Assembly (NCBI GenBank): GCA_963832355.1
Contig: CAWHTX010000016.1
Location: forward strand, 186,001-250,000
Source: DATFVA01 sp963832355
GTDB lineage: Bacteria > Bacteroidota > Ignavibacteria > Ignavibacteriales > Ignavibacteriaceae
DNA length: 64,000 nucleotides
Reading direction: 5' to 3'
Shown here: in pieces, positions 45,147 through 54,666 of the stretch
Numbering within the stretch: the stretch's first letter is position 1
How the letters are laid out: each line of letters begins with the position of its first letter
The notes under the pieces: model-generated
Databases searched by the model: none
What the model was told of the DNA's origin: nothing
Seen by the model: only the letters and a program-made list of their open reading frames with translations
Translations under genes and position numbers: made by a program

Positions 45147-46502
45147 ATGAACAATACAATAGGAATATTAAGAGAAGCTATTAACAAAAAAGGTGAAAAA
45201 AGAGTTGCCGTTACTCCATCTTTTGCTGCAGGAATTGTCAGGCAGGGATACAAACTGATAGTACAGCCTGCAAGGAATCCTTCAACAGGTGAAATAAAAA
45301 GGGCTTTCCCGGATGATGAATATTTGAAAGCGGGGGCTGAAATAAATGAGGACCTGTCAAAAACCGATGTAATTTTTGGATTAAAAGAAATTCCTGTCAA
45401 AAGAATTCTTCCGGAAAAAGTCTACCTGTTGTTTTCCCATACCTACAAAGGACAGTTGAAAAACAGGGAAATGCTGAAGGCTTTCATTGATCTGAGAACC
45501 ACTGTAATTGACTACGAACTGATAAGGGATGAAAACGGCCACAGGCTGATTACGGCTTTTACCTATAATGCAGGGTATGCAGGGATGGTCGATACTTTGT
45601 GGTCATTCGGGCAGAAACTAAAAATGAAAGGTATTCCAAATCCTTTCGAAACTATTCCCCAGGCAGTTGAGGGGGAAGATCTCCAGTCGATAAGGGATTT
45701 AATTTCAGATGCGGGTAAACAAATCTCAGAATACGGCACACCGCCCGATATTCCACCTGTAATAACATGTTTTCTTGGCAAAGGAAAGACGAGTTACGGA
45801 GCACAGCAGATCTATGATCTTCTTCCGGTTGAGGAGATTACTCCCGACAAACTTCAGGAAGTATTTTTCCACGGTTCAAGAAAAAAAGTATACAAGCTCA
45901 TCCTCACGATTAATGATGCTTACCGTCTCAAAGCGGGGGAAGGGATAAATCCTGATACCTATCAGAGATTAAACAAAAAACAAAAACGTCAGCATTACCT
46001 GATATATCCCGAATTTTATGAATCTAATTTGGATAAAATACTTCCAAATGTTTCAATCCTGATGAACTGCATTTTGTGGGAACCCAAATATCCCAGGGCT
46101 CTTCCAAAGTCTTTGATGAAAGATATATTCAAAGAAAGCCGGAATCTTATTGCTATAGGAGATATCACCTGCGATCCTAATGGCTCAATTGAATTTTCAA
46201 AAGAAACCTGGATAGATGATCCGGTGTATATCTATAATCCATTAAGTGAAACGGTGAAAATGGGTTTTGAAGGAGACGGCGTTGCCGTAATGTCAGTTAC
46301 AAACCTTCCCTGTGAGTTCTCTACAGATGCATCAAGACAGTTCAGCAAAGATCTTTCTTCTTTTCTTGATGCGATTATCTCAGCTGATTACAAAAATAGT
46401 CTGGAGGAATCAGGACTGCCGGATGAGGTCAAAAGAGCCGTTATCATCTGGAAGGGTGAATTCACCGATGATTATTTTTATATGAAGAATTACATAGTCT
46501 GA
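45147..46502 (+). CDS. Lysine-ketoglutarate reductase (saccharopine-forming)
   Basis: Enzyme of 451 residues matching the N-terminal half of the animal/plant bifunctional AASS/LKR-SDH protein. Markers are IGILREAINKKGEKRVAVTP, VYLLFSHTYKGQ, and a Rossmann segment VITCFLGKGKTSYGAQQI. It condenses lysine with 2-oxoglutarate to saccharopine using NADPH. ATG at 45147 is chosen; a TTG eight codons upstream is possible. It converges with the saccharopine dehydrogenase gene and the two overlap tail to tail by 13 bases. Confidence 0.85.
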   Translation: MNNTIGILREAINKKGEKRVAVTPSFAAGIVRQGYKLIVQPARNPSTGEIKRAFPDDEYLKAGAEINEDLSKTDVIFGLKEIPVKRILPEKVYLLFSHTYKGQLKNREMLKAFIDLRTTVIDYELIRDENGHRLITAFTYNAGYAGMVDTLWSFGQKLKMKGIPNPFETIPQAVEGEDLQSIRDLISDAGKQISEYGTPPDIPPVITCFLGKGKTSYGAQQIYDLLPVEEITPDKLQEVFFHGSRKKVYKLILTINDAYRLKAGEGINPDTYQRLNKKQKRQHYLIYPEFYESNLDKILPNVSILMNCILWEPKYPRALPKSLMKDIFKESRNLIAIGDITCDPNGSIEFSKETWIDDPVYIYNPLSETVKMGFEGDGVAVMSVTNLPCEFSTDASRQFSKDLSSFLDAIISADYKNSLEESGLPDEVKRAVIIWKGEFTDDYFYMKNYIV

Positions 46503-47833
46503 TCTGTAGTTTCAGACTCATTAAATTTGATACCATAATCCTCCAGCTCTTTTAGTACAGGCTGGTAAATATCCCGGTAAACAGGAATTACGACACCCTT
46601 TTCTTTTATCGCGCCTTCCGCAATTAACTTAACTGAGATACCCACCGGCAGCCCGCCGGTATATGTCATCGCCGTATTAAGTTTATCCTCGCCTTTATAT
46701 ATCATACCGGAAGTTATTTTTTTTCTGCCGTCCGGTGAGTTATAAATTATTTCCGTCTGGAGCACAACCATATCGCGCTCACTTTCTTTGAATTCCCACT
46801 TATCCATCAGCAGATCCAGCAGTATCTGAGCTGACGTTGCTTCTCCACGGTTTATTTTTCTGTTACTGAATAAATCCAGCCAGCTGAGTTTTTTAAATAT
46901 TTCATCATTCTTTGAAATATTGAGATAAGAAGCGACTTCATCATCAAGAGCTCTGCCGTTTGATGACGGCAGTGAGGATTTCACCCAATCCGAAATAGTT
47001 AATTCACTTGTATTATTCCATGTTTTATTATTGTCGGTCAGGCCAATTTTTCTCAATGCGTCCCATGCCTTACAGAAACCCGGCCTCCTCAATGTTCCCC
47101 GGTAGAAATCGCTAACATCAGTTAATCCATATTCACGGATATAAGGAATAGAATCTCTGTTGGGATAGGCCTCAAAACTACCAAGACCGGAAACGTTAAT
47201 TGTTTCGGTATTCAGGAACAATTTTTCATATGGAACTTCTTTTATTTCTGAATTCTCTTTATATCTTGCATTCGCCTGTCCGGCAAGAACGACATTCATC
47301 GGGCTCCAGGTAAATTTATAATGCCAGGGATTATCATCTGATTCCGGTGATATTAAAGCTCCGCAGAATGATTTCAGAGAGATAATTTCGCCGCCATCCG
47401 CCTCAACTTTTTCTTTCAGCTGCATCGCATCCATATGGTCGATCCCCGGATCCAGTCCCATCTCGTTCAGAAAGAGCAGTCCGTTCTTTTTCACATCCTC
47501 ATCAAGTTTAATCATACCCGGTGAAACATAAGAAGCGGTAACCATATTCGTTTTCTGTTTAAGACATTCAACGGCAATCAACTCATGCATAGCCGGCGGA
47601 AGGAAGGAAATCACAATATCAGACTTCGAAATTTCACTCTCTCTCTGCGCATCATCCAAGGCATCAAATTTAACCGCCCTGCCATGAGGATTGTTTCCGA
47701 TTTTTTGTTCAGCAAGGGAATACTCAAAGTCGCCAACTGTAACTTTCCATTGATGTCCGCCCGCATTCTCAAGCAGATACGAGATTAAAGCAGTTGCAGT
47801 TCTTCCGGCGCCTATCACAAATATATTTTTCAT
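46490..47833 (-). CDS. Saccharopine dehydrogenase (glutamate-forming)
   Basis: NAD-dependent enzyme of 447 residues that cleaves saccharopine to glutamate and aminoadipate semialdehyde. The Rossmann start is IFVIGAGRTATALISYL; later markers are IVISFLPPAMHELIA, EMGLDPGIDHMDAM and SFCGALISPESDDNPWHYKF, all typical of the LYS9/SDH half of AASS. It lies on the opposite strand to its pathway partner. The ATG begins a short 163-base gap to the divergent M16 gene. Confidence 0.92.
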   Translation of the reverse strand: MKNIFVIGAGRTATALISYLLENAGGHQWKVTVGDFEYSLAEQKIGNNPHGRAVKFDALDDAQRESEISKSDIVISFLPPAMHELIAVECLKQKTNMVTASYVSPGMIKLDEDVKKNGLLFLNEMGLDPGIDHMDAMQLKEKVEADGGEIISLKSFCGALISPESDDNPWHYKFTWSPMNVVLAGQANARYKENSEIKEVPYEKLFLNTETINVSGLGSFEAYPNRDSIPYIREYGLTDVSDFYRGTLRRPGFCKAWDALRKIGLTDNNKTWNNTSELTISDWVKSSLPSSNGRALDDEVASYLNISKNDEIFKKLSWLDLFSNRKINRGEATSAQILLDLLMDKWEFKESERDMVVLQTEIIYNSPDGRKKITSGMIYKGEDKLNTAMTYTGGLPVGISVKLIAEGAIKEKGVVIPVYRDIYQPVLKELEDYGIKFNESETTDQTM

Positions 47834-47996
47834 GGAGAAATTTTTACTTTTTAATTTTCAAACCTAAGACATTATCCAATAAATCGCCAAATCACACCAG
47901 GTCTCAATAATTTATTTTAACGTTTAATTATCCTGATAATAATCATATTTTTATATAATTAATGTTTATAAACTTATTCGTTATAGAGGACACTTT

Positions 47997-49325
47997 ATGA
48001 ATAGGATATCACTTTTTACCCTTCTGCTTGCCACACTATTTACAATAAAACTCTCTGCGCAGAAAGAAGTTAAGTTCATTGAATATAACCTGGATAACGG
48101 GTTACATGTCATCCTTCACCAGGATAACTCTACTCCTATTGTTGCCGTATCCGTGATGTATCATGTGGGATCAAAGAACGAGAAACCCGACAGGACAGGA
48201 TTTGCCCATTTCTTTGAGCACCTGATGTTTGAGGGTTCCCCTAATATCGGCAGGGGCGATTATATGAAAATGATAGAAAATGCCGGCGGCGAGCTTAATG
48301 CAAACACTGATTTTGACCGGACATATTATTATGAGGTGCTTCCTTCCAACCAGCTGGCACTCGGATTATATATGGAATCAGAACGAATGCTTCATCTTAA
48401 AATTGACAGCGTTGGCGTAGAAACCCAGAGAAAGGTTGTAAAAGAGGAAAGAAAACAAAGACTGGATAATCAGCCTTATGGAAAGATCTGGGAAATTACT
48501 TTTCGAGACGCATTCAAAGTTTCACCTTACCGTTGGATGCCGATTGGCTCGGCACAATACATTGATAAGGCAAGTATAGATGAATTCAGAAATTTCTATA
48601 AAACATATTATGTGCCGCAGAATGCAGTACTATCGATAGCCGGAGATATTCAGATCGACCAGGCGAAAGAGCTGATCAGCAAATATTTCTCTGAAATACC
48701 CCGTGGGACAAGGGATATATACAGACCAAAAGCTGTGGAACCGGTTCAGAAGGCAGAAATAATTGATACGGCGTACGACAATGTGCAGCTCCCTGCAATC
48801 GTTGAAGCCTATCATATACCCGCAGTCGGTACAGAAGATTATTACCCTATAAGCATGCTCACCACCTTACTATCCGGAGGAAGGAGTTCATGGCTTTATA
48901 AAAAACTGGTCGATGAAACTCAGAAAGCCGTATATGTAGGAGCTTTTCCTGCAGCTCTTGAGAATCCCGGTTTGTTTATTTCACTGGCAATAGCAAACCA
49001 GGGTGTCAATGCTGATACACTCAGGAAACTGATGGATCAGCAGATTAATAGAGTTAAGGATTCAGTTATTACGGACGAGGAAATGCAGAAGCTGAGAAAC
49101 CAGGTGGAAACCAATTATGTTAATCAGAATGCGACGGATGAGGGAATTGCTGAAAATCTTGCCTACTACTATACTATCTATGGAAATACAAATGCAATCA
49201 ATACAGAACTGGATAAACTAATGGATGTAACAAAAGAAGATATCAAGCGGGTTGCGGACAAATATCTGAAGAAAAGTAACCGCGTTTTGCTCTATTATCT
49301 ACCTGAAAAGAAAGGAGGGAAATAA
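47997..49325 (+). CDS. M16 family zinc peptidase (active subunit)
   Basis: Secreted or periplasmic peptidase of 442 residues with a signal peptide (ending near LSAQK). The inverted zinc motif HFFEH is at 71-75 (His71, Glu74, His75), with the distal Glu in VVKEERKQRLDN. The C-terminal M16 domain has LLSGGRSSWLYKKLVDE. Followed two bases later by a second M16-type gene lacking the zinc motif; such active/inactive pairs form heterodimers. Confidence 0.94.
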   Translation: MNRISLFTLLLATLFTIKLSAQKEVKFIEYNLDNGLHVILHQDNSTPIVAVSVMYHVGSKNEKPDRTGFAHFFEHLMFEGSPNIGRGDYMKMIENAGGELNANTDFDRTYYYEVLPSNQLALGLYMESERMLHLKIDSVGVETQRKVVKEERKQRLDNQPYGKIWEITFRDAFKVSPYRWMPIGSAQYIDKASIDEFRNFYKTYYVPQNAVLSIAGDIQIDQAKELISKYFSEIPRGTRDIYRPKAVEPVQKAEIIDTAYDNVQLPAIVEAYHIPAVGTEDYYPISMLTTLLSGGRSSWLYKKLVDETQKAVYVGAFPAALENPGLFISLAIANQGVNADTLRKLMDQQINRVKDSVITDEEMQKLRNQVETNYVNQNATDEGIAENLAYYYTIYGNTNAINTELDKLMDVTKEDIKRVADKYLKKSNRVLLYYLPEKKGGK

Positions 49326-49327
49326 TT

Positions 49328-50290
49328 ATGCGGAAATTACTATCTCTCCTCGCGGCAATAATAATAATTATCCCTCTCAGTGCACAGGTTGACAGAAGCC
49401 ATCCACCCAAACCCGGTCCGGCTCCTGAAATAAAACTGGGAACCTATGAACATTTTGAACTTCCGAATGGACTGAAAGTATTTGTGGTTGAAAACCATAA
49501 GCTGCCCAGAGTATCTTTTTCACTTCAGGTAGACAGGGACCCTATTCTGGAAGGCGATACAGCAGGATATATTTCTGCTGCCGGGCAGCTTCTCAGAACA
49601 GGAACCAAAAGCAGAAGCAAGGATGAGCTGGACCAGGCAATAGACTTTATCGGTGCTACACTCACTACTTCCTCTACCGGTATTTATGGAATGAGTCTGA
49701 CTGAACATGCCGATACGCTCTTTAAAATTATGTCTGATATCATACTGAATTCTGATTTCAAACAGGAGGAACTGGATAAGATTAAGAGAAGGATGGAATC
49801 AGATCTCGCCAGTCAGAAAGATGATCCCGATGCAATAGCCGGCACAGTTAAAAATGTTGTCGACTATGGGAAGGATCATCCTTATGGAGAACCCGAAACA
49901 GAGCAGACCGTGAAAAATATTACTCTTGAAAAATGCAGGAAGTACTACGAAACATATTTTGCCCCTAATATTTCATACCTGGCGGTAGTGGGTGATATAA
50001 ATGAACAGGAAGCGAAAGATCTTGTAACCCGGTACCTGGAAGGCTGGAAGAAAAAAGATGTACCCAAATTTACCTATCCTGTTCCTTCGCCTCCTGCACA
50101 GACAATGGTGGCTCTGGTTGACAGACCCAACTCGGTGCAGTCTGTCATCAATGTAACTTATCCCGTTCAGCTGAAACCGGGAGACAGCGACGCTATTCCG
50201 GCCGCGATTAATGAATACAATCCTTGGCGGGGGAACATTCAGATTATTCCAGGATTTGAGAGAAAAGCATTCTTTCACATATGGGGCTAA
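49328..50290 (+). CDS. M16 family partner subunit, 5' part (interrupted)
   Basis: First half of a predicted 686-residue protein. It has a signal peptide (to LSAQV) and an M16 domain without HxxEH, typical of the inactive partner (AAGQLLRTGTKSRS in its place). After PGDSDAIPAAI the frame runs off into an unrelated sequence and stops at 50290. Skipping one A at 50210 rejoins the next frame at MNTILGGGTFRLFQ, the expected continuation. Confidence 0.88.
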   Translation: MRKLLSLLAAIIIIIPLSAQVDRSHPPKPGPAPEIKLGTYEHFELPNGLKVFVVENHKLPRVSFSLQVDRDPILEGDTAGYISAAGQLLRTGTKSRSKDELDQAIDFIGATLTTSSTGIYGMSLTEHADTLFKIMSDIILNSDFKQEELDKIKRRMESDLASQKDDPDAIAGTVKNVVDYGKDHPYGEPETEQTVKNITLEKCRKYYETYFAPNISYLAVVGDINEQEAKDLVTRYLEGWKKKDVPKFTYPVPSPPAQTMVALVDRPNSVQSVINVTYPVQLKPGDSDAIPAAINEYNPWRGNIQIIPGFERKAFFHIWG

Positions 50291-51386
50291 CTCACGATTA
50301 TCAAAAGATGAATATGTCGGGAATTTTAATGCATTCACGAATGTACGTAATGCGGTAACAGACAGTGCAATCAGCCGTATTTTATATGAAATGAACCGGA
50401 TTAAAAATGAAACTGTGCCCGACAGTGAATTGCAGATTATCAAGAATTATGTCACCGGCAACTTTGCTATTTCTCTTGAAAGTCCGCAAACCATTGCATC
50501 ATTTGCAATAAATATTGATAAGTATAATCTGCCTAAAAATTATTATGCCGATTATCTGAAAAATGTTGCTGCAGTTACACCTGCTGAAATAAGATCTGCG
50601 GCGGAAAAGTACATAAAACCGGAGCATTCGAATATAGTTGTTGTGGGGAATGCAGATCAGGTGAAGGCCGGATTGAAACAATTCGGACCGATAGTTTATT
50701 ACGACAAATACGGTAATGAAATTGACACTTCACTTTCTTCGATTCCTGGAAATATTACCCCAATGGACGTGATAAATAAGTATATCGATGCCATCGGTGG
50801 AAGGGACAGTCTTGCAAACGTACATGACAGAACCACAATCATGACCGGGAAGGTTCAGGGGTTTGACGTGACCACTAAAATATATCAAAAAGAACCTGAT
50901 CTTTTCAGGCAGGAGGTGGTTGCAGGCGGTGTAACGCAGAATATTATCTTCAACGGACAGAAGGGTGAAATGCAGTCGGGTGGGCAGCAGATAAAGATTG
51001 AAGGTAATGAGCTTGAAAAATTGAAAAATGAAGCAACACTTCATCTCCTTCTGAATCTTGATTCCCTTGGTGTCAAGCTTAAACTGGCAGGGATGGAGAA
51101 GGTAAATAATAAAGATGCCTATAAGCTGGAGATGATCTTTCCTTCAGGAACAAAATGGATACAATATTATGACACTGACACAGGCTATAAAATAAAGGAG
51201 GAAAAGAATATTACGACTCCGCAGGGCACTTTTACCCAGGAAATATCATACGGCGACTACAGAACCGTCAATGGTGTTAAATACCCATTTACTGTAAATC
51301 AATCCATAGGACCGCAGCAAATGGATTTCAAGGTGGATTCTATAAAAGTAAATACGGGAATTCCTGATACAACTTTTGAATTGTAG
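50211..51386 (+). CDS. M16 partner subunit, 3' part, with LolA-like tail
   Basis: Continuation of the interrupted gene: the M16 C-domain (MNTILGGGTFRLFQDL, REKHSFTYGA) followed from about residue 185 by a second domain (VINKYIDAIGGRDSLANV, then beta-strands with YYDTDTGYKI and GVKYPFTVNQ) that resembles the outer-membrane lipoprotein-sorting fold. The ATG at 50211 falls exactly at the break and could allow separate translation, but the first half would then lack its core. Confidence 0.85.
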   Translation: MNTILGGGTFRLFQDLREKHSFTYGANSRLSKDEYVGNFNAFTNVRNAVTDSAISRILYEMNRIKNETVPDSELQIIKNYVTGNFAISLESPQTIASFAINIDKYNLPKNYYADYLKNVAAVTPAEIRSAAEKYIKPEHSNIVVVGNADQVKAGLKQFGPIVYYDKYGNEIDTSLSSIPGNITPMDVINKYIDAIGGRDSLANVHDRTTIMTGKVQGFDVTTKIYQKEPDLFRQEVVAGGVTQNIIFNGQKGEMQSGGQQIKIEGNELEKLKNEATLHLLLNLDSLGVKLKLAGMEKVNNKDAYKLEMIFPSGTKWIQYYDTDTGYKIKEEKNITTPQGTFTQEISYGDYRTVNGVKYPFTVNQSIGPQQMDFKVDSIKVNTGIPDTTFEL

Positions 51387-51389
51387 CAT

Positions 51390-51971
51390 ATGCCGGGTAA
51401 ATTTTCAGTTATTGTATTCGATCTGGGAAATGTTCTTCTACCATTTAATTACCAGAGGGCTGTTAAGAAACTTGATGACCTGGAAAAAGGGCTGGGAGAG
51501 AATTTCATTGATTTTTATAACACTAATTATGAATATCACCGGGCATTTGAGAAAGGGGATATGCCCGAAGATGAATTTATCGAAATAATGCTCTCAGCCC
51601 TGGGACATAAAATAGATAGAGAAATTTTCTGCAGATTGTATTCCGATATTTTTTCCGAAAATAAAGAAGTAGTAGATTTGCTACCGAAATTAAAAGAGAA
51701 TTATACTCTGGTGCTTCTTTCAAATACAAATATTATCCACTACGAGTACGGCTGGAAAAAATATAATTTCCTTCGGAATTTTGATAAAATAGTTGTTTCT
51801 TATGAGGCGGGAGCCAATAAACCGGAGAAAAAGATTTACAGAGCAGTTGAATCCTTTACCGGTGAAGATTCCGCCCGGCATTTCTTCGTAGATGATATAG
51901 CAGAATATGTGGATGCAGCCAGGGAATTAGGCTGGGAGGGATACAATTTACAGGGTACAAAAATCTCGTAA
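51390..51971 (+). CDS. HAD-superfamily hydrolase
   Basis: Haloacid-dehalogenase-like phosphatase of 193 residues. Motif I is VFDLGNVLLP (nucleophile Asp, Gly in place of the second Asp), motif II is LLSNTN, motif III is the Lys in ANKPEKKIY, and motif IV is FVDDIAEYVDAA. The helical cap (about 25-90) marks it as subfamily IA, similar to YihX-type sugar-phosphatases. It starts three bases after the M16 gene, but a shared function is not evident. Confidence 0.9.
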   Translation: MPGKFSVIVFDLGNVLLPFNYQRAVKKLDDLEKGLGENFIDFYNTNYEYHRAFEKGDMPEDEFIEIMLSALGHKIDREIFCRLYSDIFSENKEVVDLLPKLKENYTLVLLSNTNIIHYEYGWKKYNFLRNFDKIVVSYEAGANKPEKKIYRAVESFTGEDSARHFFVDDIAEYVDAARELGWEGYNLQGTKIS

Positions 51972-52018
51972 CTGAATTAATTAACCGGGGAATTCTTACT
52001 TACAGGGATTAATTTTTT

Positions 52019-52972
52019 ATGACCAACATCTTCTCCTCATTGCAGAATTTATATCTGCTTTTTCTGGTAATAACCCTGAGCTTGTACTTAGGATGTGAAG
52101 AGAAAACAGAAAGGTCCTCAGTGAAGACAGTAGATACTTTAGCAGTTAAGAAATCTTTAAAGCCTGCGCCTCCTCCGTTGAAAGTAATCTTTACTAAAGA
52201 ACCGGTTAAAAGTGTACACATATTATCTGAACTTACAGATAAGTTCGGAGATGCAGGTATGAGACAGGTACTCGCAATTAACCGGCTGGATACAAGACAT
52301 ATTGTTATAGGGGACACGCTGTGCGTACCCGATACATTGCCGGATAATTTCCTTTATTTTTCGCCTTACCCAGGGTATATATCAATACTCGATTCAGTCC
52401 CGAAGATTTTAATATTCTCGTATCCTGTCCAGGCATTTGCCGCTTATGAGTATGGAAAGCTTATCCGGTGGGGGCCTACAAGCATGGGCAAAAGAACGAC
52501 ACCCACTCCGGTAGGCTTGTATTTTACTAACTGGAAGGCAAAGGAAACAATCAGCACAGTGAATGAAGAATGGGTACTTCCCTGGGCATTTAACATAGAT
52601 AATTTCAACGGGATTTCAATCCATCAGTTTGAGCTTCCCGGGTACCCTGCAAGTCATTCCTGCGCAAGACTTCTCCAATCAGATGCTGAATGGATCTACT
52701 ACTGGGCAGATCAATGGATACTCACTAAAGACGGAAATCGAATAAGGGCATTCGGAACTCCGGTAATCGTTTACGGTAAATATGATTACCATGCTTCTCC
52801 TCCCTGGAAAAAGCTGGCTGATGACAGCAATGCTGATAGACTGAGTGAAGAGGAATTAATAGCGGTAATTAAAAAGTATCTCCCGACTATAGTTAACAGG
52901 AAACAACAGAGGGATTCGTTACTGGCTGCTTTAAGATCAGATTCCCTGGCTTCTCTTGCCAGCCACCGATAA
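52019..52972 (+). CDS. L,D-transpeptidase (YkuD) lipoprotein
   Basis: Envelope enzyme of 317 residues that forms 3-3 peptidoglycan cross-links or attaches proteins. The lipobox is LYLGC (near Cys23). The YkuD domain holds His202 (SIHQFELPG), His213 and the nucleophile Cys215 in ASHSCARLL; the usual SHGCIR reads SHSCAR. A LysM-like segment may lie at about 60-105 (VHILSELTDKFGDAG, IGDTLCVPD). Monocistronic. Confidence 0.87.
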   Translation: MTNIFSSLQNLYLLFLVITLSLYLGCEEKTERSSVKTVDTLAVKKSLKPAPPPLKVIFTKEPVKSVHILSELTDKFGDAGMRQVLAINRLDTRHIVIGDTLCVPDTLPDNFLYFSPYPGYISILDSVPKILIFSYPVQAFAAYEYGKLIRWGPTSMGKRTTPTPVGLYFTNWKAKETISTVNEEWVLPWAFNIDNFNGISIHQFELPGYPASHSCARLLQSDAEWIYYWADQWILTKDGNRIRAFGTPVIVYGKYDYHASPPWKKLADDSNADRLSEEELIAVIKKYLPTIVNRKQQRDSLLAALRSDSLASLASHR

Positions 52973-53034
52973 ATATATAAGGGTTTTTAAAATAATAAAC
53001 ACCGAAGTATTATCTCCGGGATTTCGGTTCTGTT

Positions 53035-53415
53035 TCATTCCCCGGATGTCAAAGAGGCTTCCTCAACATCACCGAGAGCTATTCTTACAACTTGTTTCAG
53101 ATCATTCTCCCCAAAAGGCAGCATAAGAATTCTGAAGCCGCTTTTTTCCAGATCTGCAGATTCATTATCTGTAGATAAAAATATAGTTGGGATATTATAA
53201 TCTTTTGCAAGCCGTGCAGCTTCAATAATGCCCTTATCATCAATATGCTTTTCAATAATCATCAACTGGAATCCATTTTTCAGAACTTCTTCTAATTTTT
53301 TTCCGCCCGCCGGGTTAATTATTTCTGTATTATATCCATCACTATTCAGTTGTTTTCGTATATCAAGTGCTATTATTCCATTTTCAATTACGACAAGAAT
53401 ATTCTTATTCCTCAT
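53035..53415 (-). CDS. Degenerate response-regulator receiver domain
   Basis: Stand-alone CheY-like domain of 126 residues starting RNKNILVVIENGIIALDI. It keeps the fold pattern but lost the active site: the phosphorylated Asp position reads MIIEKHI, the acidic pair is IE, and the invariant Lys of KPF is Leu (MLPFGEND). It probably works as a phosphorylation-independent adaptor. Start at 53415 is chosen for its GAGGAAC site; an in-frame ATG at 53517 would add a cysteine-rich tail that is not receiver-like. Confidence 0.65.
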   Translation of the reverse strand: MRNKNILVVIENGIIALDIRKQLNSDGYNTEIINPAGGKKLEEVLKNGFQLMIIEKHIDDKGIIEAARLAKDYNIPTIFLSTDNESADLEKSGFRILMLPFGENDLKQVVRIALGDVEEASLTSGE

Positions 53416-53633
53416 CGATTGTTCCTCAGAAATGACACATAACCTACAACAATAACGCAAATTAGATGCCTTATGAAATATTTGCACAAAACTGCTCCAT
53501 TCGACAATTTTTTCCATTTTTAATACGCAATTATTTCGCGCTTATGCATTTTGTCTCTTGATTTGACTCAAATTTCCCGGATATATAAAACACTGGTAAG
53601 TGTATTACCAGTCATTAACCCTTTAATTATTCT

Positions 53634-53641
53634 TATATTTG
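53634..53641 (+). promoter_or_regulatory. -7 promoter-like box of ychF
   Basis: TATATTTG fits the Bacteroidota -7 consensus TAnnTTTG exactly, about 40 bases before the ychF start. It sits in CTTATATTTGCAA, which recurs upstream of valS. No clear TTTG box lies 19 bases upstream. Confidence 0.35.
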
Positions 53642-53682
53642 CAAATTGAAAACTATTTTTAATGATAACGGAGAATCCCCGG

Positions 53683-54666
53683 ATGGGTTTGAGTATAGGT
53701 ATAGTTGGATTGCCGAATGTTGGAAAATCTACCTTGTTTAACGCTTTAACTAAAGCTCAAAATGCTGAGTCAGCTAATTATCCTTTTTGTACAATTGAAC
53801 CAAATAAAGCTATAGTACCTGTGCCGGATACCAGGATTGAACAGCTTGCTAAGCTCGTCAATCCCGCACGACTAGTTAATAGTACTATTGAATTTTTTGA
53901 TATAGCAGGTCTCGTTAAAGGAGCAAGTAAGGGTGAGGGCCTTGGAAATCAATTTCTGAGCAACATCAGGGAGACTGACGCAATCCTTCACCTGGTAAGG
54001 TGTTTTGAGAATGATGACATTGTTCACGTTGATGGAAATATCGATCCTGTCAGGGATATAGAAGTAATTGAAACCGAGCTGCTTCTTTCAGATATCCAGA
54101 CACTGGAACGAAAAATTGAAAAACTACAAAAGTTGGCAAAAGGAGATAAAGCAGCAAAACAGATGCTGGAGGATGCTGAAGAACTTCTGAAATTTCTGAA
54201 CGAAGGAAATGCTGCTTCCTCTTTCCCGGGAAAAGAGAAGGAGTCGGTAAAGCAGTTATTAAATGAATTAAGACTTATGACAGGGAAAGATGTAATCTAT
54301 TGTGCCAATGTTGATGAATCAGAGCTGACAGAAGATAATTCATACGTAAAAACGGTTAAAGAATATGCAGAAAATAAAGGGGCTGACGCTGTTAAAATTT
54401 CTGCCAAAGTTGAAGAAGAAATGATCGGATTATCGGATGATGAGAGAAAAGAATTTCTGGAATCATACGGTATAAATGAGAGCGGTCTTGAAAAGATCAT
54501 CAGGACGGGTTTTCATACGCTTGGTTTAATAAGTTACTTCACAGCAGGACCTAAGGAAGTACGGGCATGGACCATCCATAATGGGTGGAAGGCACCCCAG
54601 GCCGCAGGTGTTATCCATACAGATTTTGAGAAAGGGTTTTATCCGCGCAGAAGTAATAAGTTATGA
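53683..54666 (+). CDS. ychF: Ribosome-binding ATPase YchF, main part (frame broken near 3' end)
   Basis: Obg-family ATPase of about 363 residues when restored. The P-loop GLPNVGKST is at 9-17, switch motif DIAGLVKGASKGEGLGNQFL follows, and the base-specificity motif reads ANVDES, typical of ATP-preferring YchF rather than GTPases. The C-terminal TGS domain begins GPKEVRAWTIHNGWKAPQAA. The frame then goes off course at EKGFYPRRSNKL. Start at 53683 (MGLSIG) is chosen by family length over an ATG at 53662. Confidence 0.93.
   Translation: MGLSIGIVGLPNVGKSTLFNALTKAQNAESANYPFCTIEPNKAIVPVPDTRIEQLAKLVNPARLVNSTIEFFDIAGLVKGASKGEGLGNQFLSNIRETDAILHLVRCFENDDIVHVDGNIDPVRDIEVIETELLLSDIQTLERKIEKLQKLAKGDKAAKQMLEDAEELLKFLNEGNAASSFPGKEKESVKQLLNELRLMTGKDVIYCANVDESELTEDNSYVKTVKEYAENKGADAVKISAKVEEEMIGLSDDERKEFLESYGINESGLEKIIRTGFHTLGLISYFTAGPKEVRAWTIHNGWKAPQAAGVIHTDFEKGFYPRRSNKL

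Noticed and set aside
53001..53028. ACCGAA/TTCGGT inverted repeat between the L,D-transpeptidase and receiver genes
   Set aside because: Six-base stem with a 16-base loop and a weak T-tract; too little to call.
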